Assembly (NCBI GenBank): GCA_940671915.1
Contig: CALNVZ010000649.1
Span: forward strand, 1,731,364-1,795,363
Length of the DNA: 64,000 bases
Source of the DNA: Paracentrotus lividus
Taxonomy: Eukaryota > Echinodermata > Echinoidea > Camarodonta > Echinidae
Direction: 5' to 3'
Within the stretch, counting starts at the first letter, position 1. Every line of letters starts with the position of its first letter. This document shows positions 47,671 to 60,508 of the stretch, piece by piece. Position numbers and translations under genes: made by a program. Below the pieces are notes generated by a model. That model saw only the letters and a list, made by a program, of their open reading frames with translations. It did no database searches and was not told where the DNA came from.

Positions 47671-48510
47671 CTGTTTCCACAAGATATCAATCAAGTATGT
47701 GAAACAAAAATGAGGGTTATGATAATATCCTACGAAAATATTTAGTCTTGTGGTTTCAACAATTATTTAGAATAAAAATTGTTAAGAAAGTCAATTCATG
47801 GTTCTACTTGATTCCTGTAGTAATAGATAATGTTAAGTTGTTTTATTTAATATTACACTTAAGGAAAATATGGTAGGCCTACATGTTCCTTGAAATTGTA
47901 TACAGTAATAAACAAACATCTTTGAAAGAAGTTCTTAAATAATATCATAATAAATGGCAAGACATATATTTGTATATCAAACATTTAATATTAAAGTCTG
48001 TTTTAAAACATAATATACAGATACCCTAATATTATTCTGTATAATAGTATTCAATGTTTCATTTTTGAAATGTATCTGACAAATTCATGGAGGACAAAAT
48101 AAAAAAAAAAATATAATATACAATTGCAAAACTTAAATCAAATATAACTTGTAAATAAAAAATAGCACTTTGAAAATAATTCGTTGAAGCCTGTGATATA
48201 CTAGGGCTTACAATGGCCTGTAATTTCTAACGAAGCAAATTTTATGATCAAATCAAAAGTATTTTTGTTCTGCAGCAGGGCTAGTATATAATTTATATGC
48301 ATTTTTATGAGATATATGTACATGATAATAATTGAAAAAGCTATTTAAACTAAAATATGCTTATTTAAAAATTACATATCACATTTGAAGTACATTTATC
48401 ACATTGTATGTCACACACATAAACACATTAAAATAATATACATGTACCCTCCCTATTCGTAAGTATTGCTACATGTACATACATTTAACTAAAATGCATG
48501 TATTGCAAAA
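47671..48510. other. Intronic AT-rich sequence
   Basis: No exon or element recognised. Confidence 0.45.
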
Positions 48511-49510
48511 TTTCAAGCCTTTCTGTATTATTATTATATATAATTTATAACCATATAGTGTCGTTGATAATTTTTGTATCTTTTGAAAAGGAAAACTTGT
48601 CCCTTTTCATTCCAGACAGCAGAAGATGACCAGACCAGGTCACTTGTTTACCAAAAGGGAAAACAAGAGAACGAAGTTCCAACAAAATTTCGGTGGTTGG
48701 GTTTATCAGAAATGACATCACGAGGCTGTTTCATATTTCTCCCAAAAATGTTTACAGTTTTTTTGTGTGTTTTTTTCAATCATATAACAGGATTCCCACC
48801 ACTTTAAGATAACAAAAATTCCCTGATTTTTTCCCTGATGAAATCTAAAAATTCCCTGGTAGTTATTTACACCCATTTATAATTTTGCATGTTTTCTTTG
48901 CTGTCGCCGTGAACTATCTGCAGTATATAGTCTGACTGACTACCGAACTTTCGATTTTATGGCCAATCAAAATTCCCTGACTTTTCCCTGATTTTGAAGC
49001 ATTATTATCAAATTCCCTGATTTTTCCCTGACTGGAATAAATTAAAATAATTTTCCCTGATTTCCCTGATGGGCTGGGAACCCTGTATAAGGCCTATTAC
49101 ATGCCAAGACAAGGGCAGAGCAAGATGTTTGGACCTCCGGGAAGTTTAATTTATTTTTTCGGTTGACAAGGAGGCAACTGCACATCTTCTTGGGAGAGGG
49201 GGAGGGGGAACTGTCTTGCTCTGCCATTGTATTATACTTCATGCCATAATTTCTTTGGGAAAAGTATTTTTAAAAAAGTGTAAACAGTTTTAGGAAAAGT
49301 ATGAAACGGGTTCATCGTTTCTTTCACTAATAATCCCTACATCCAAAGTTTCATTTTTAGGGCCTTTCCTCTTTTGTCTTCCCCTTGCCTGGTCATCTCT
49401 TACTCTTATGAATGAAAAGGAACAAGTTTCCCCTTGAAGAAGATGCGAAAATGATTGACAATATATATGGTTATGAATGAAATATAACAATATACAGAAA
49501 GGCTTGGAAT
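48511..49510. mobile_element. Fold-back element with about 250-bp arms
   Basis: The left arm (48511-48765) and right arm (49260-49510) are inverted copies. Landmarks are CAAGCCTTTCTGTAT with its complement ATACAGAAAGGCTTG, and CTTTTCATTCCAGACAGCAG against its counterpart. The arms differ by many indels. Another element sits in the loop. Confidence 0.7.
48786..49087. mobile_element. MITE with ACAGGATTCCCACC / GGCTGGGAACCCTGT ends
   Basis: Inverted ends enclose at least five copies of TTCCCTGATTTTTCCCTGA-like units. It is nested in the loop of the fold-back element. A degenerate relative is at 58330-58610. Confidence 0.65.
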
Positions 49511-49869
49511 AAACAAAAAATGCACAGATTTTAGCCTTGTTCCAATATTTACGAAAGGGAGGATATTTTCCACAATTGTCCATATACTTAGAATCTTGTA
49601 CACGATCAAAACTCCATCACATGATAAATGTTAGTTTGCCCCTTCAATCACCCAAGCATAAAAGAGCATATGATTGCACTGTGCAGATAGTTGCACCTCT
49701 CACAAAGCTCAGTCAGCATACATATGTACACAACACGTTATCCAGATAATTTGGGGTACGCGCAAATTTCTCAGGTTTGATGCTCTTAGTTACTTGATAA
49801 CCAGTTGAGCCTGTCAGCTAGCTGAGAAAAAGAAGAAGAGAGATCAACTTGGTCTCCAAGCAGATGGTC

Positions 49870-50260
49870 CAATTCTCTCAATACAAAAAAATAACCATAT
49901 CAGTTAACCCCATTTGGTCTACTAGAAGTTTGGTCTAATTTCAATTTGGTCTAATCTTTAATTCTAAATCTTCTTACTTTTATTCATTTCATCTTATGAC
50001 TATTTGGTCTATTATCAACTTGTATATGGTCTATATTCCATTTTGTCTAATTATCACTTGGTCTACGCCCTAGTCTGTGCATCAGTTGGTCTAATATAAA
50101 ATTAGTATATTTCCATCTTGTCCAATGTCACCAAGTTTTAATCCCGATTTAGTCTACAAGCCAATTTGTATAAGTGCCATTTCACCTTTTTTTATTGTTA
50201 GTTGGTCTAATCACCAAGAGATTATACTCCCTTTCGTCTATATATAAGTTAGGGGTATAC
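49870..50260. repeat. TTTGGTCTAAT motif array, left arm
   Basis: About 15 loosely spaced copies of TTGGTCTA with AT-rich spacers. The complementary array is at 52345-52970. Confidence 0.65.
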
Positions 50261-51886
50261 TCTCAATAAGCCCAAGTTCAAGTGACCCTCTGTCCAATAT
50301 GGCTGTAGATTATCATTTTTACCACCACTTATTAAAAAAAATTAATATTCATCATAAAAAACGCTCTAAAATTGTCTTAAAGATTTTATGGATGCAGATT
50401 AAATTATTCTGCATTAGATACTATATTGCAATGACTTATTGCACTACCATGTGTCCCAGAAAAAAAAGGGTGGTTATCCAACTTTGAGAGATTTACATAA
50501 ATATGTATTAAGTCTTAAAGGGATTTGGTAACTTTCAAAAACAAGAGCAATTAAATCAAAATGAATAAAATTATATTGCTCTAACATTAAAAACGAACTA
50601 TTGAAAGTTTCAGATCAAACGGAAGTCATTTAATGTAACATGTACCTTAAAACAGTGTAACAAACGATGCTGACATATACACCCCTCTGTTGCTAGCTCA
50701 GCAGGCCGCTAGGGACGGGGAATACACAATGGGAAATGGGGTATATGTTGTGCTGTGTTGAAAAGCACATGGTTTTTAATTCCATTTGGGGATGGAATTA
50801 AAAATTTGAGTATGAAATCATTGATATCTCGAAAGTAAAGCAAGCAATTACCTTGCAATTTTGAAGAGATGCCAGACTGACCTATGTGTTTATAATTATG
50901 TTGGCAAAATGAGTTAAATCGAATAAATTGCATTTTGAATATCATTCAATGTTACTACATCCCTTTAACTTATACCTGTACTGCAATAGATAAATGAGCA
51001 CATGAAGTTTACAAAACTTGTGTCAAAATCACCTTGTACCAAGTTTGGGCAAAAGCAATCAATGGATTCCTAGACATTCATTCATTGTTTAAGGTAAGCC
51101 TTCATAAGTTCAGACTCAAAAGACAAAAGGTTGCTCTTGCACTATCAAAACGCAGAGGTTGTTCTGTCCAAACTTGGTATAAGGCAATTTGAAACAGGTG
51201 TTGTTTTTTTTTAATGCTGAGTGCTCAAACATCCATGACAGCAGAGGTGTTAAGTTGGTATTATTAAACAGAATCTAAAATTTGGAAACAGTTTTATTTT
51301 CTAGAACACAATGTACATGCACGCAAGTACATTGACGTATAATAATGTACTCCCAGGAATGTAGTTGTGTTATTGTCAAAATTAAGAGTTATCTTATGTT
51401 TGAGTTGTTAGTTCATATTGATACATTCACCATATGGCCCTCTCAGACAAAGAAGCCTGTATTAATTCCTGTATGACACAGCTCTTAACTGGCCTTTTAA
51501 GAAGAGATTTCGACTAGGGGGATCAATTTGATGCCCTTGATAGAAGGTCTGATCACCGCAAAATTTTGCATAAAAGTCTCTTCATTCTGAAAAGCCACTG
51601 CTGTGCTTTTTTTAAAATCTCATCCTTTTAATTAGCTATATTTTATGCAGATTGGATGACAATCTAATATATTCCTCAATATTTCATTTTTAAAATGAAG
51701 TTATGAGGCTTTTCTTCTTTTTTTTTTTTCTTGATGAATTTGGTGAAAGGCCCAGAAGGAAGAATTAACTGTAGGCCTACTACAGAGCATAGAATAATTT
51801 CCAAATATCATTTTTGTACACAAACGTACTCAAAATGATAGTTTTTCTTCAATTTTGGCATGAACTTGCTCACAAAAGTTGCGAGA
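50261..51886. other. Gene-free sequence between the two motif arrays
   Basis: Small ORFs only, with no family signature. Confidence 0.4.
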
Positions 51887-52112
51887 TACTTTACTCTTGG
51901 AAAAATTCGCGGTACATTAATTTTCACAGATTTTGCGTGGAGATCTGCAGGGGCAAATTTAAAAACAAGTGAATATATGAGCATGCTTTCTTATGTTTTG
52001 ATTGGCTTCAATTGCATTCTTAGGTTATTGCAGCGCAAATTTAAGAACCTGCAAATATGTTTTGAGGCCGCTCAGTGCGAAAAATTAATCGCGCTAAAAT
52101 AACGGCAAATAC
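51887..52112. mobile_element. MITE family C, copy 1
   Basis: Contains ATTCGCGGTACATTAATTTT at the left and TTAATCGCGCTAAAATAACG at the right. The interior GAGGCCGCTCAG matches the copy at 62476-62711. The ends are inverted repeats. Confidence 0.7.
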
Positions 52113-52344
52113 ATAACTTGACAGACAAAAGTATTGGACACCAGGCACGATTTGCTGCAGGTGCGGCACTCTTTAATTTCACAAAGTGGAGGTCAAATTG
52201 ACCCCACCCCATGTCAGAATAGGATTTATATGGTTGAAAATTGTCTACGACTGATTTATCTACACAGGCCAATGTCTGCACCTGAGAAACATAGCAAACA
52301 AATTTCAGGACTTAAAACCAAAGCAGGTTAGTAGCCGCAAACAA

Positions 52345-52970
52345 TTTGCGAATTAGACCATTGCCATTATACCAAATTATCCAAATGGCCATTGGACCAA
52401 ATGGTGATTAGACCAATGAACATTACACCAAATACACATGACACAAAATGATCTGTAGACCAATAACACCTAGGTCAGTGGATTAATTGATACATGTAAG
52501 TAGCCCGACTGGTTAATAGACAAAATGATACTTTGCCTAAATTATTAGACGATTAGTTATTAGACAAAGTTATAAAATTGCCCAAGTGAATATTTGCCAA
52601 GTGGGTGTAGCCCACGTGTTAATTAGCCATAAATATTATCAGACAAGATGACTAAAAGATGGAATCGAATATCAAACAATCTGTAGACCAAACAAACTGG
52701 CAAATACTAGACTATTAGACAATATGGTCATAGCCTTATTGGGGATTAGACAAAATGGTAAACAGGCTAATTGGCTATTAGCCCATATGGTTAGTAACGA
52801 ATTCGTTGGAGACAAAATGGAACGAAACTGAATGGACGGTAGACAACGTAGGTGCACACCAAGTGGCAATTTAACTATGGTTGTGGACAAAATGAATGAG
52901 TCGAAACTGGAAGTACAAAAAGTGCGTTAAGACCAACTGGCGATTTAACGATACCTCTCATCGGGTCTGA
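52345..52970. repeat. ATTAGACCAAA motif array, right arm
   Basis: Many copies of TAGACCAA or TAGACAAAATGG, the reverse complement of the left array. The two arrays lie about 2.1 kb apart in inverted orientation and may be the subterminal arms of one large element (about 49.85-52.99 kb). Confidence 0.6.
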
Positions 52971-55318
52971 GCGCAAACCCCAGATCGAAACGTGACAGTC
53001 ATCCCAAGTCTCTGTGCCTATATCTCTGGACTAAGTCATCGTACAAGACAAAAGTATTACAATAATTATATTCATTAGCAGCTCAAGAACAGCCTTGAAG
53101 GCAACAGTTTAGTAACATTGAGTAAAATCTGCTTCACGCATGGTTAATATTGTATAATCAATGATTTTTAAAACTACAAGTCATGATGGTGTTCATTCAT
53201 ATATTACATTAAATTACAAACTTACAATACTAGATATAATAGTATTAATGTATATTTTTTTATGAACAAGTTCTTTTTTTATTGAATATTTCTTATCTAT
53301 TTTTCATTCTTTTAGTATAGTTATACGTATGTTCATACATGTACTTCTTTGTGTGCAATGGCCAACAGGGAGAACCTCTAGACATAATTTGTTGCCCTTT
53401 TACGTAATTATCCACATGCATTGTCTGGTATGTTTGTTTTCCTTCTATATTGCAGGTGTAGGTCTATTTCACCTCAGCCGAAACAAACATGCACTCAAAG
53501 TAGTTCAGCAGCTGTCTTACATATAATTCAGTATATTGTATTCTAAAGTATCCATTATTTATATAACAGAACTAGCCTGTCACAATAGTACTGATACATG
53601 CCCATCCGTACTAAATACGGCGAAACCGTAACGGTTGGCATCTCTGCAATACCACTACAACACAATAACAAACATGTAGCAATGTTTCATATTTTGTGAA
53701 ATAAAGAGGAGCACATTACAGCTTCACATGTCATCAGCTGAACATATCTACAGGGTTACCAAATCTTGGTATATACAAGATATGTTAATTTGAAGAAGCT
53801 TAACTAAAAGATTGTTATACTTGCATCCCATAAAAAAAACAGTATATCCAACTTTGAAAGCCTTAATTTTTATTTCATATTCATGTTCAATGATACCAAA
53901 TTTATTCATGTACCCGTGCTGTGATAAAAATTAAAAAAACCCTACCTTGTATAATACCAAGTTTGGGCAGAGGCATGCATTTCACTAGTCCAAGTAAACT
54001 TTTGTCCCTTGTGAATGGACTAGGGAAGGCTTACCTCAAACAATGTTAGAATAATCAGAAAGCCATGGCTGCTTAATCCTGCCCAAACCTCAGTACAGGG
54101 CAATTTTAATACAGGGACTTAACTATCTAAGTGCTCAGTCATCCCTGAAGTACAGGTATCAGAGTTCTTAAACATGAAATAAGTTGGGGTGTACTTTTTT
54201 TCTGGGAATGGGATACACTGTATAGTACATTGATAAATCTGATAACTTGTTAAAACATTAGTGCTTGAGCAACAATGTTGTGAAAAGCATGATTGCACAA
54301 TAAAATTATTGCAGAAATCATAAACAAAAACAAAATAAAACTCATAAATTTAACATTGTGAAGCAATAAATACATCTTATGTGGTTGATAAATATCAAAC
54401 AATCAACATTTGGAAATCATTTTATCACGAGTGTATTTGTTTGTTCGTTTTTACTAAAACAATTGTTAGATTCAGACCAGATTCGCATCGAAACCATGCC
54501 CTTGATGCTTTGCACCCCCACAGTGAGGCATGTATCTACAAACCTTTGCCAATAAAAAACGATCTGGTTGGAGTGACCATAATTTAACATTGAAGTTCAA
54601 AGTCATACAAGGCGAGTGACGTAAGGCAGCAGGACAATAGTAAAGATGCCTTACATAAATAATACAGTATCATATTGAAACAAAACAAGTTATTAAAACA
54701 AAAATAAAGCAATGCAAATCAAACTTTAAAGCAAATCAATGTGCATTTGCATTGTGTGTAAATACGAGTAGTGGATACAAATGGTACTCCTGCTGATGAA
54801 TAAGGTTTAGCATAGTGGAGACGAGCTGATTTTGCTATCAAATGCATTTCCCAGAGAATCCAGCTTGAGTATAATATAGTCTGGACTGCTAAGGGTTATG
54901 GCCCATTTGTAAAAAAAAAATTAAAGGAGAAAACCATCTCCCCGTACAATTTATTTATAGTTCATATCGAGATGCAAAAATTAATAGATGACCAGCTCAA
55001 GCTTGAGTGATGCAAGGATGGTATGATGAATTTGCATATTACATGTAGCTCATTTAGGATCCACTGCCTTAAAACTACCAATAAGTCGCAAATAACACAA
55101 CAGAGTAAATGACCTAACGAAGCCTGCTTTCTGCATAGGATGTCATTAACATCTCATCTTCTAACTTGATATTCAACTTGTATCTTCGAAAACTACAAGT
55201 ATTCAATATAATTGGAAAGCTTGGAATTACAAGTTTCAGAAAACATATCAATCAAAATTTGAATTCTAGAGACTTATTGGTGGTTTCGAGCTGGCGGGTC
55301 GCAATTGGTTCTACATGT
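52971..55318. other. AT-rich intronic sequence
   Basis: No exon, RNA or clear element found in 2.3 kb. Confidence 0.45.
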
Positions 55319-55448
55319 AGGACAACTACGCCCTGGACAATTACCCCGGACAACTACCCCTGCCAAAAATCTACTCCCTAACACTACACCTAACCCTATT
55401 TCTACGGGGTAGTTGCCCTGGGGTTATTGTCCAGGGGGTAGTTGTCCT
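55319..55448. mobile_element. Small palindromic MITE, AGGACAACTAC ends
   Basis: AGGACAACTACGCCCTGGAC and GGACAACTACCCC pair with GGGGTAGTTGCCCTGG and GTCCAGGGGGTAGTTGTCCT. The element is 130 bp. Confidence 0.7.
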
Positions 55449-56338
55449 GATATGGTTACAATATGTAGTGTCATCTGTACAGAGGCAGAGTGCTACTCCA
55501 CGTAGAAAAGTATGTTTGACATAATATTCTCTCGATAATCTAATGGTGCTATAAAAGCCATTGATATGAAGCTGTGATGTGCCAGCAGAGTTGCAAGTGC
55601 AAAGTCCACCCTCATTATAGCAAGGTACTTGGGACCCAGCCCACTCCCTTGCTGAACAGTGAACACATAGCTTTGCATCTATTGGGATCTGAGGAATTGC
55701 CTCGTTTTAACGATACCTCGTAGTACCTGTGCTCATTATAAGGGGAATAGACTGTATACCTTCAGGGAATAAAGTCCACACCCGTTAGGAGCACAGGTGC
55801 AATGAGACTTTGTATTTCCATGAAGTTGGGGCACAAATTGTGATATTTCAGCATAACTCAATAATAATTATACTAAAAGAAAGTGTGACATTTGGTGGAC
55901 ACCGAGTAGCATAGTTACAATTTTTTAACTTTCTTTTTAAAATAGAACTATGGATAGGAAAAAGTTTTGGTCAACGTAATTGCCATAATTTCACTTTTAG
56001 GACCAAATGTTAATATCCCGATGATACATGTATTAGAACACCTTGTCCATGTAACAGCGGTATACATTGTTTTGCCCAAGAACTTCATTAAAAATTAGTC
56101 TAAATGGCACAAAATTTCCAGTAAGATGTATGGTCTTAATACAACTTTAACGCCTACAAAAAATAAATGTATAGTATAATTAGTATTAAGTTATGCTGAA
56201 ATGTCACAATTTTTACCCCAACATCAAGGAAAGATCCATGTTTATAATTGCCTGCCAAATAATAAAAGTGAAGTGTGATTTGCAAGCATGCAGCTGTAGG
56301 CTCTGCAATAAAATGCTTTGAAGAATTTTTCTTTTTAC
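55449..56338. other. Intronic AT-rich sequence
   Basis: No supported feature. Confidence 0.4.
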
Positions 56339-56414
56339 CTGGATCGTCAAGATCATTATCATCATCACTTTGAGGATCGTGATTAAAGAAGTCTGATCTC
56401 ATATCATATGAGGT
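56339..56414 (-). CDS. ABCC-PDZ gene, acidic linker exon
   Basis: A 76-bp exon, acceptor TTCACCTAG (AG at 56415-56416), donor GTAAAA, phase 0 in and phase 1 out. It encodes TSYDMRSDFFNHDPQSDDDN, then DLDDP: a short acidic, disordered linker. The entry phase matches the PDZ exon ending at 58669. Confidence 0.5.
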
Positions 56415-56932
56415 CTAGGTGAACGAAAAATTAGAACAAAGACCTCAACATATTCAATAAATAGATTTTGTACTTTGGTTGAAAAACCCTATGTCACTTG
56501 TTTAGGATATTCAATGGAGGTCATGTTGGGAGTACCCATACTCAATGCATTTCAAAAGAAAACAACAGAATGTTCTGGCAGTTATGTACATGTATCTCAA
56601 AAAATAAATCACATGCTATTTTTCATTTAAGTGAAGCAAGAGAAGAGTGGTGAAACTTTTAGGTCAACTTTTATCACATTTGGAAGAGACAGGGATGTTT
56701 GAAAATGTTTATTTTTCAGGAATGTTTGAAAATGTTTATTTTTCAGGAAAGCGTAAATGGCATTTAGGAAATAGAAACATGAAGATTTACTTGCAACAAA
56801 TGCTACTTTTAGACAAATATATGGAGCACATGTGGAAGTACACACATGATTTGTTTAGAGATTTTAGCATGCTTGTACAAAATCTAAAATGTGGCCAAGA
56901 ATTTAAAAGTTGTTTTCAGTGGAGGTAATAAC

Positions 56933-58098
56933 TAAACTGGCCAGCAAAAGAAAGTACCCACTTCTTTCAAAGGCTGCACACAAAAATTCACCCCATAGAA
57001 ATAAACAATTTTGTACAACAGGTATGGTGGCTAACTAATCCATTACTAATCACATACCCAACAGGAAGTGATTATCTTTATTTACAAAGAAATAAAATGG
57101 GCATAATACCAGCATCTTGGTTCACTGAAATCAAAAGTCACAAATGTACAGAGATGAGCCGTCCATGTTTTACACAAAAGTCAATGTCAAAGGATGAAAT
57201 AAACCAGACACAAACAACAATGTTTCAATAATGTGTATGTCCTCCTCGTGCCTGACACATTCCAGGCATCCTCTGACGATGCATTTGGACAAGTTGTCTG
57301 GCGTAGTCCGGGGAATTCTGTCGCATTACCTCTCAGCAGAGCTTGGATCACATGTTTGCCGATGGTAGGAGGCTGTTCCTTTGATCTCCTACGCCGATCT
57401 GCGCGTAAGTTTCATCCCACAAAAGATGTACAATGGGATTGAGGTCAGGAGAAGCATGCACACAATGGGATGACGTCCAATGTCCTGCTCCAACTTCCTT
57501 CAGGAGCAGGACATTGGACGTCATCCCAATGGTGTGCATGCTGCTCCTAACTGCTCAAATGCCATTGAGTCATCTGTGGGATGAACTTGCATGACGGGGT
57601 TGAGATCAAGGGACAGCCATCCTTACCATTCGGCTAATACCATTGATTCGAAAGCTCTTGCGGGGAATCTGGAGTCAGAGTATAAACTTCCCCAAGGACT
57701 ACGCCAGCCATACTCTGTATCCAAAGATGCTGTTTACAGAGATCCTGAATGTTGTCCAGGCACAGGGAGGACAACTAGTATTCTTATTGGAACATTTGTT
57801 GTTTGTGTCTGGTTTATTTTCATCTTTTGACATATGACTTTTTGTGGTAAAACATATTTGGGACGGCAATTCTGTTTACATTTTTTTGAACTTTTTGGAT
57901 TCAGTGACCAAGATCCTTGATATATGCACGAATTGTTATTTCTTTGTAGATAATGATATCACTTTCCCTGTTAGGTAGTGTATCTTAGTAATGGATTTCT
58001 GCACCATACCTGTGTACGAAAATTGTTTATTTCTATGGGGTGAATTTTTGTGTGCAGCCTTTGAAAGAAGTGGGTACTTTCTTTTGCTGGCCAGTTTA
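56933..58098. mobile_element. Fold-back Tc1/mariner-like element with transposase remnants
   Basis: Ends TAAACTGGCCAGCAAAAGAA and its reverse complement TTCTTTTGCTGGCCAGTTTA, with arms of about 110 bp flanked by TA. On the minus strand, ASPDLNPIVHLLWDE (near 57408-57454) matches the Tc1 transposase C-terminal box SPDLNPIEHLWDEL. A second, degraded SLDLNP box lies near 57596-57613. A perfect inverted pair (CATTGGACGTCATCCCA type, 57465-57530) sits between them. The transposase is dead. Confidence 0.75.
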
Positions 58099-58329
58099 TA
58101 TGATATCAAAATGGCAAAATGAAACTAACTGTAAAAAATCTGAAGTGTGGACCAGAATTTCAAGTTAATTTTGAGTTGAGGTAACAATTTTTCATATAAT
58201 CAAAATGGTAAAATGAAGCTTTCAACTAAAAATAAATGATACATGTAATTGCCAAATAAGTTTCTTTCTTTCAATTCAAAATTCTATTGCCAGAGCTGAA
58301 GAAGGCTTAATACAGGGACCACCATGTAA

Positions 58330-58610
58330 GGTTGCAGTCAGCCCTCCCACTATATTAGGAGTAAAAAATCCCTAAATTTTCACTAATGGATTTTCAAAAT
58401 TTCAAGATAATTATTTCCAGCTATTTCAACCTTTTTGCAATGAATGTGGTTACAACTGACAAGATTGATATTTCCTATCAAATCCCTTGAATTCTTCCTA
58501 ATTTGAGGCATTTTTCTCAAAATCCCTTATTCTCCCAGACTGGAAAAAGTGAAACTCATTTTCTAGGTTTTCCATGATTTCCATGTAAAGTGGGAACCCT
58601 GCCAGTAGAC
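58330..58610. repeat. Degenerate relative of the TTCCCTGA element
   Basis: Phrases AAATCCCTAAATTTTC and AATCCCTTGAATTC, ending GTGGGAACCCTGCC, match the ends and interior of the element at 48786-49087. Confidence 0.45.
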
Positions 58611-58668
58611 AATGGGAAATACTACCAGTACGCCATTTTGAGTGAAAGACAGATAATAGATAACTTAC

Positions 58669-58875
58669 GCCTGGTGCACCGTTGGACTGCATCTTATCTG
58701 CAACATCCTCCTCTTCCTCCTCAGCATCTGTGATTGGAGTGGCTGAAGGCCTACAGGGAGCCCTCCGAACGATAATGGACATTACGGTGGTGTCCGTGCC
58801 GAAGGCGTCCGTGATAAGCTCTGGTGTCAGGTCTCTTCTGCTCTTGCCATTCAGAGACAGCACCCAATCCCCGAC
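58669..58875 (-). CDS. ABCC-PDZ gene, PDZ exon 2
   Basis: A 207-bp exon, acceptor ATCTCTAG (AG at 58876-58877), donor GTAAGT, phase 0 at both ends. It encodes VGDWVLSLNGKSRRDLTPEL, a helix (ITDAFGTD) and the last strand TTVMSIIVRR, completing the PDZ fold begun in the exon at 60509-60661. An acidic run (TDAEEEEEDVADKM) and SNGAPG follow. The junction GLK/VGDWVLSLNG is a textbook PDZ sequence, which supports the splice. Confidence 0.8.
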
Positions 58876-59589
58876 CTAGAGATTAACATGGGACGGGACA
58901 GAGTGAAAAATTATTTGTGTCTTACATTTTCTCTAACCCTTTGATCACGATAGGCCGAATTACCGGCCAGCAGAGATAGTAAAATATCCCAAAAGGCCAC
59001 TTTCCACCCCTTTCCATTTTCCCTTGAGAATTTTTTGTTTTTAGGAATCACTGTCTAAAATTTTTGTGAGTCTTCCACCAAATGATGGCGCTATTGCAAA
59101 TCACATATAACGGTACCCTTAGTACACCGTTTAATAACACATACCTGTTTCAACCTAGTGAATAAAACTTGTACATTATGGATTTCACAAAATATAAAAA
59201 TAATTCAGGGTTGAAAGGAGTAAGGTTGGACCATGGGGTCACCTTGTATCTTGTAATTGCTGGCTTGCAAATTCCATTTCTGACCTGGTGTAAGATAGGA
59301 GGGGAGAGAGTGGACAATTATTTTTTATAGGGTCAATCTTGTATATTTTCAGTAGATACAGGCCCAGTAAAGCCAGTGACTTTATAGTGGGGATCTATAG
59401 TGGACAATCTATCTTTGCTGGTACTTTCAAACATTTCTGTGTATATGAATACAAAGTAACCATCTCTGTGAGTTGAATGGAATAGCCCTCTAGTGGAAGC
59501 CTGCGCGATCTGAAAGAAAATAGTAAATTTAGATTTTTTGCTCATGGAGCTTGACAGAGAGATAGGGAAATCTCCTAACTCACAAGTGT
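58876..59589. other. Intron between the two PDZ exons, unique part
   Basis: One frame (59333-59515, minus) follows an acceptor-like TTTCTTTCAG in phase 0. It contains GLFHSTHRDGYFVFIYTEM but resembles no domain and has no proven donor. I do not call it an exon. Confidence 0.4.
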
Positions 59590-59808
59590 ACCTTCCATAA
59601 CGTCAGGAACAGTAATAGGTGCCCTGATAGGAACATCCTGCCTCTAAACAGGCGCTCTCTCTCTCTTTCTCTCTCCTGATCTCTCTGTCTCTATCTCTTA
59701 CCTTAAGTCCTCCATCTTGTCCGGCTGGTGTACCTTCAACTCTTGATTTCAATGATAGTGCGGCTTGATAAGACTTTTACCCGTGCCCCCCCCCCTTCTC
59801 TCTCTCTC

Positions 59809-59845
<37 letters not shown>

Positions 59846-60508
59846 GTGTCCATCTTAACCTTAAGTCCTCCATCCTGTCCAGCGGTGTACCTTCCATAAC
59901 GCAGTGATATAGGATAGGTGCCCTGATAGGACCAATCCTGCCCCTCTCTCTCTCTCTCTCTCTCTCTTGTCCATCTTTACCATAAGTCTTCCATCCTGTC
60001 CACCGGTGTACTTCCATAACCTTGATATAGTGATAGGTGCCTGGATAGGACAATCCTGCCCCCCCCCCTTTCTCTCTCCTCTCTCTCTTCTCCCTCTCTC
60101 TCTCTATCTTTACCCTAAGTCCTCATCCTGTCCAGCCGGTGTACCTCCATAACTCTTATATAGATAGGTGCCCTGATTGGACAATCCTGCCCCCCTCCCC
60201 TCTCTCTCTTTCTCTCCCTCTCTCTCTTCTCTGTCTCATCTTTTACCTTAATCCTCCTCCTGTCGACCGGTGTACCTTCATAACCTCTGATATAGTGATA
60301 GGTGCCCTGATAGGACTACCCGCCCCCCCCCCTCTCTCTCTTCTCTCTCTCTCTCTCCTCTCCTCTCTCTCTCTCTTTCTCTCTATCTTTACCTAAGTCC
60401 ATCTTTGCCCGGCGGTGTACCTTCCAAACCTCTATATAGTAATAGGTGCCCTGATAAGACCAATTGCCTCCCCCCCCCCTCTTCTCTCTCTCTGTCTCCA
60501 TCTTTTAC
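59590..60508. repeat. Minisatellite of partial PDZ exon plus CT tract, 6-7 units
   Basis: Units of about 105-145 bp. On the minus strand each contains coding-like sequence for API/TISEVMEGTPAGQDGGLK followed by the splice donor CTTAAG/GTAAAG, then a GA-rich (plus-strand CT) tract and a G-run. Landmarks TCCTCCATCCTGTCC or near versions start at about 59710, 59866, 59990, 60120, 60252 and 60395, the genuine exon being at 60515. The units have accumulated indels that break the frame. There is no pyrimidine tract to serve as acceptor, so they are probably not spliced. Confidence 0.8.

Noticed and set aside
59333-59545. Minus-strand frame after an acceptor-like TTTCTTTCAG, between the PDZ exons
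   Set aside because: Phase 0 would allow inclusion, but it would interrupt the PDZ fold and end at a stop. No domain is recognised and there is no supporting donor.
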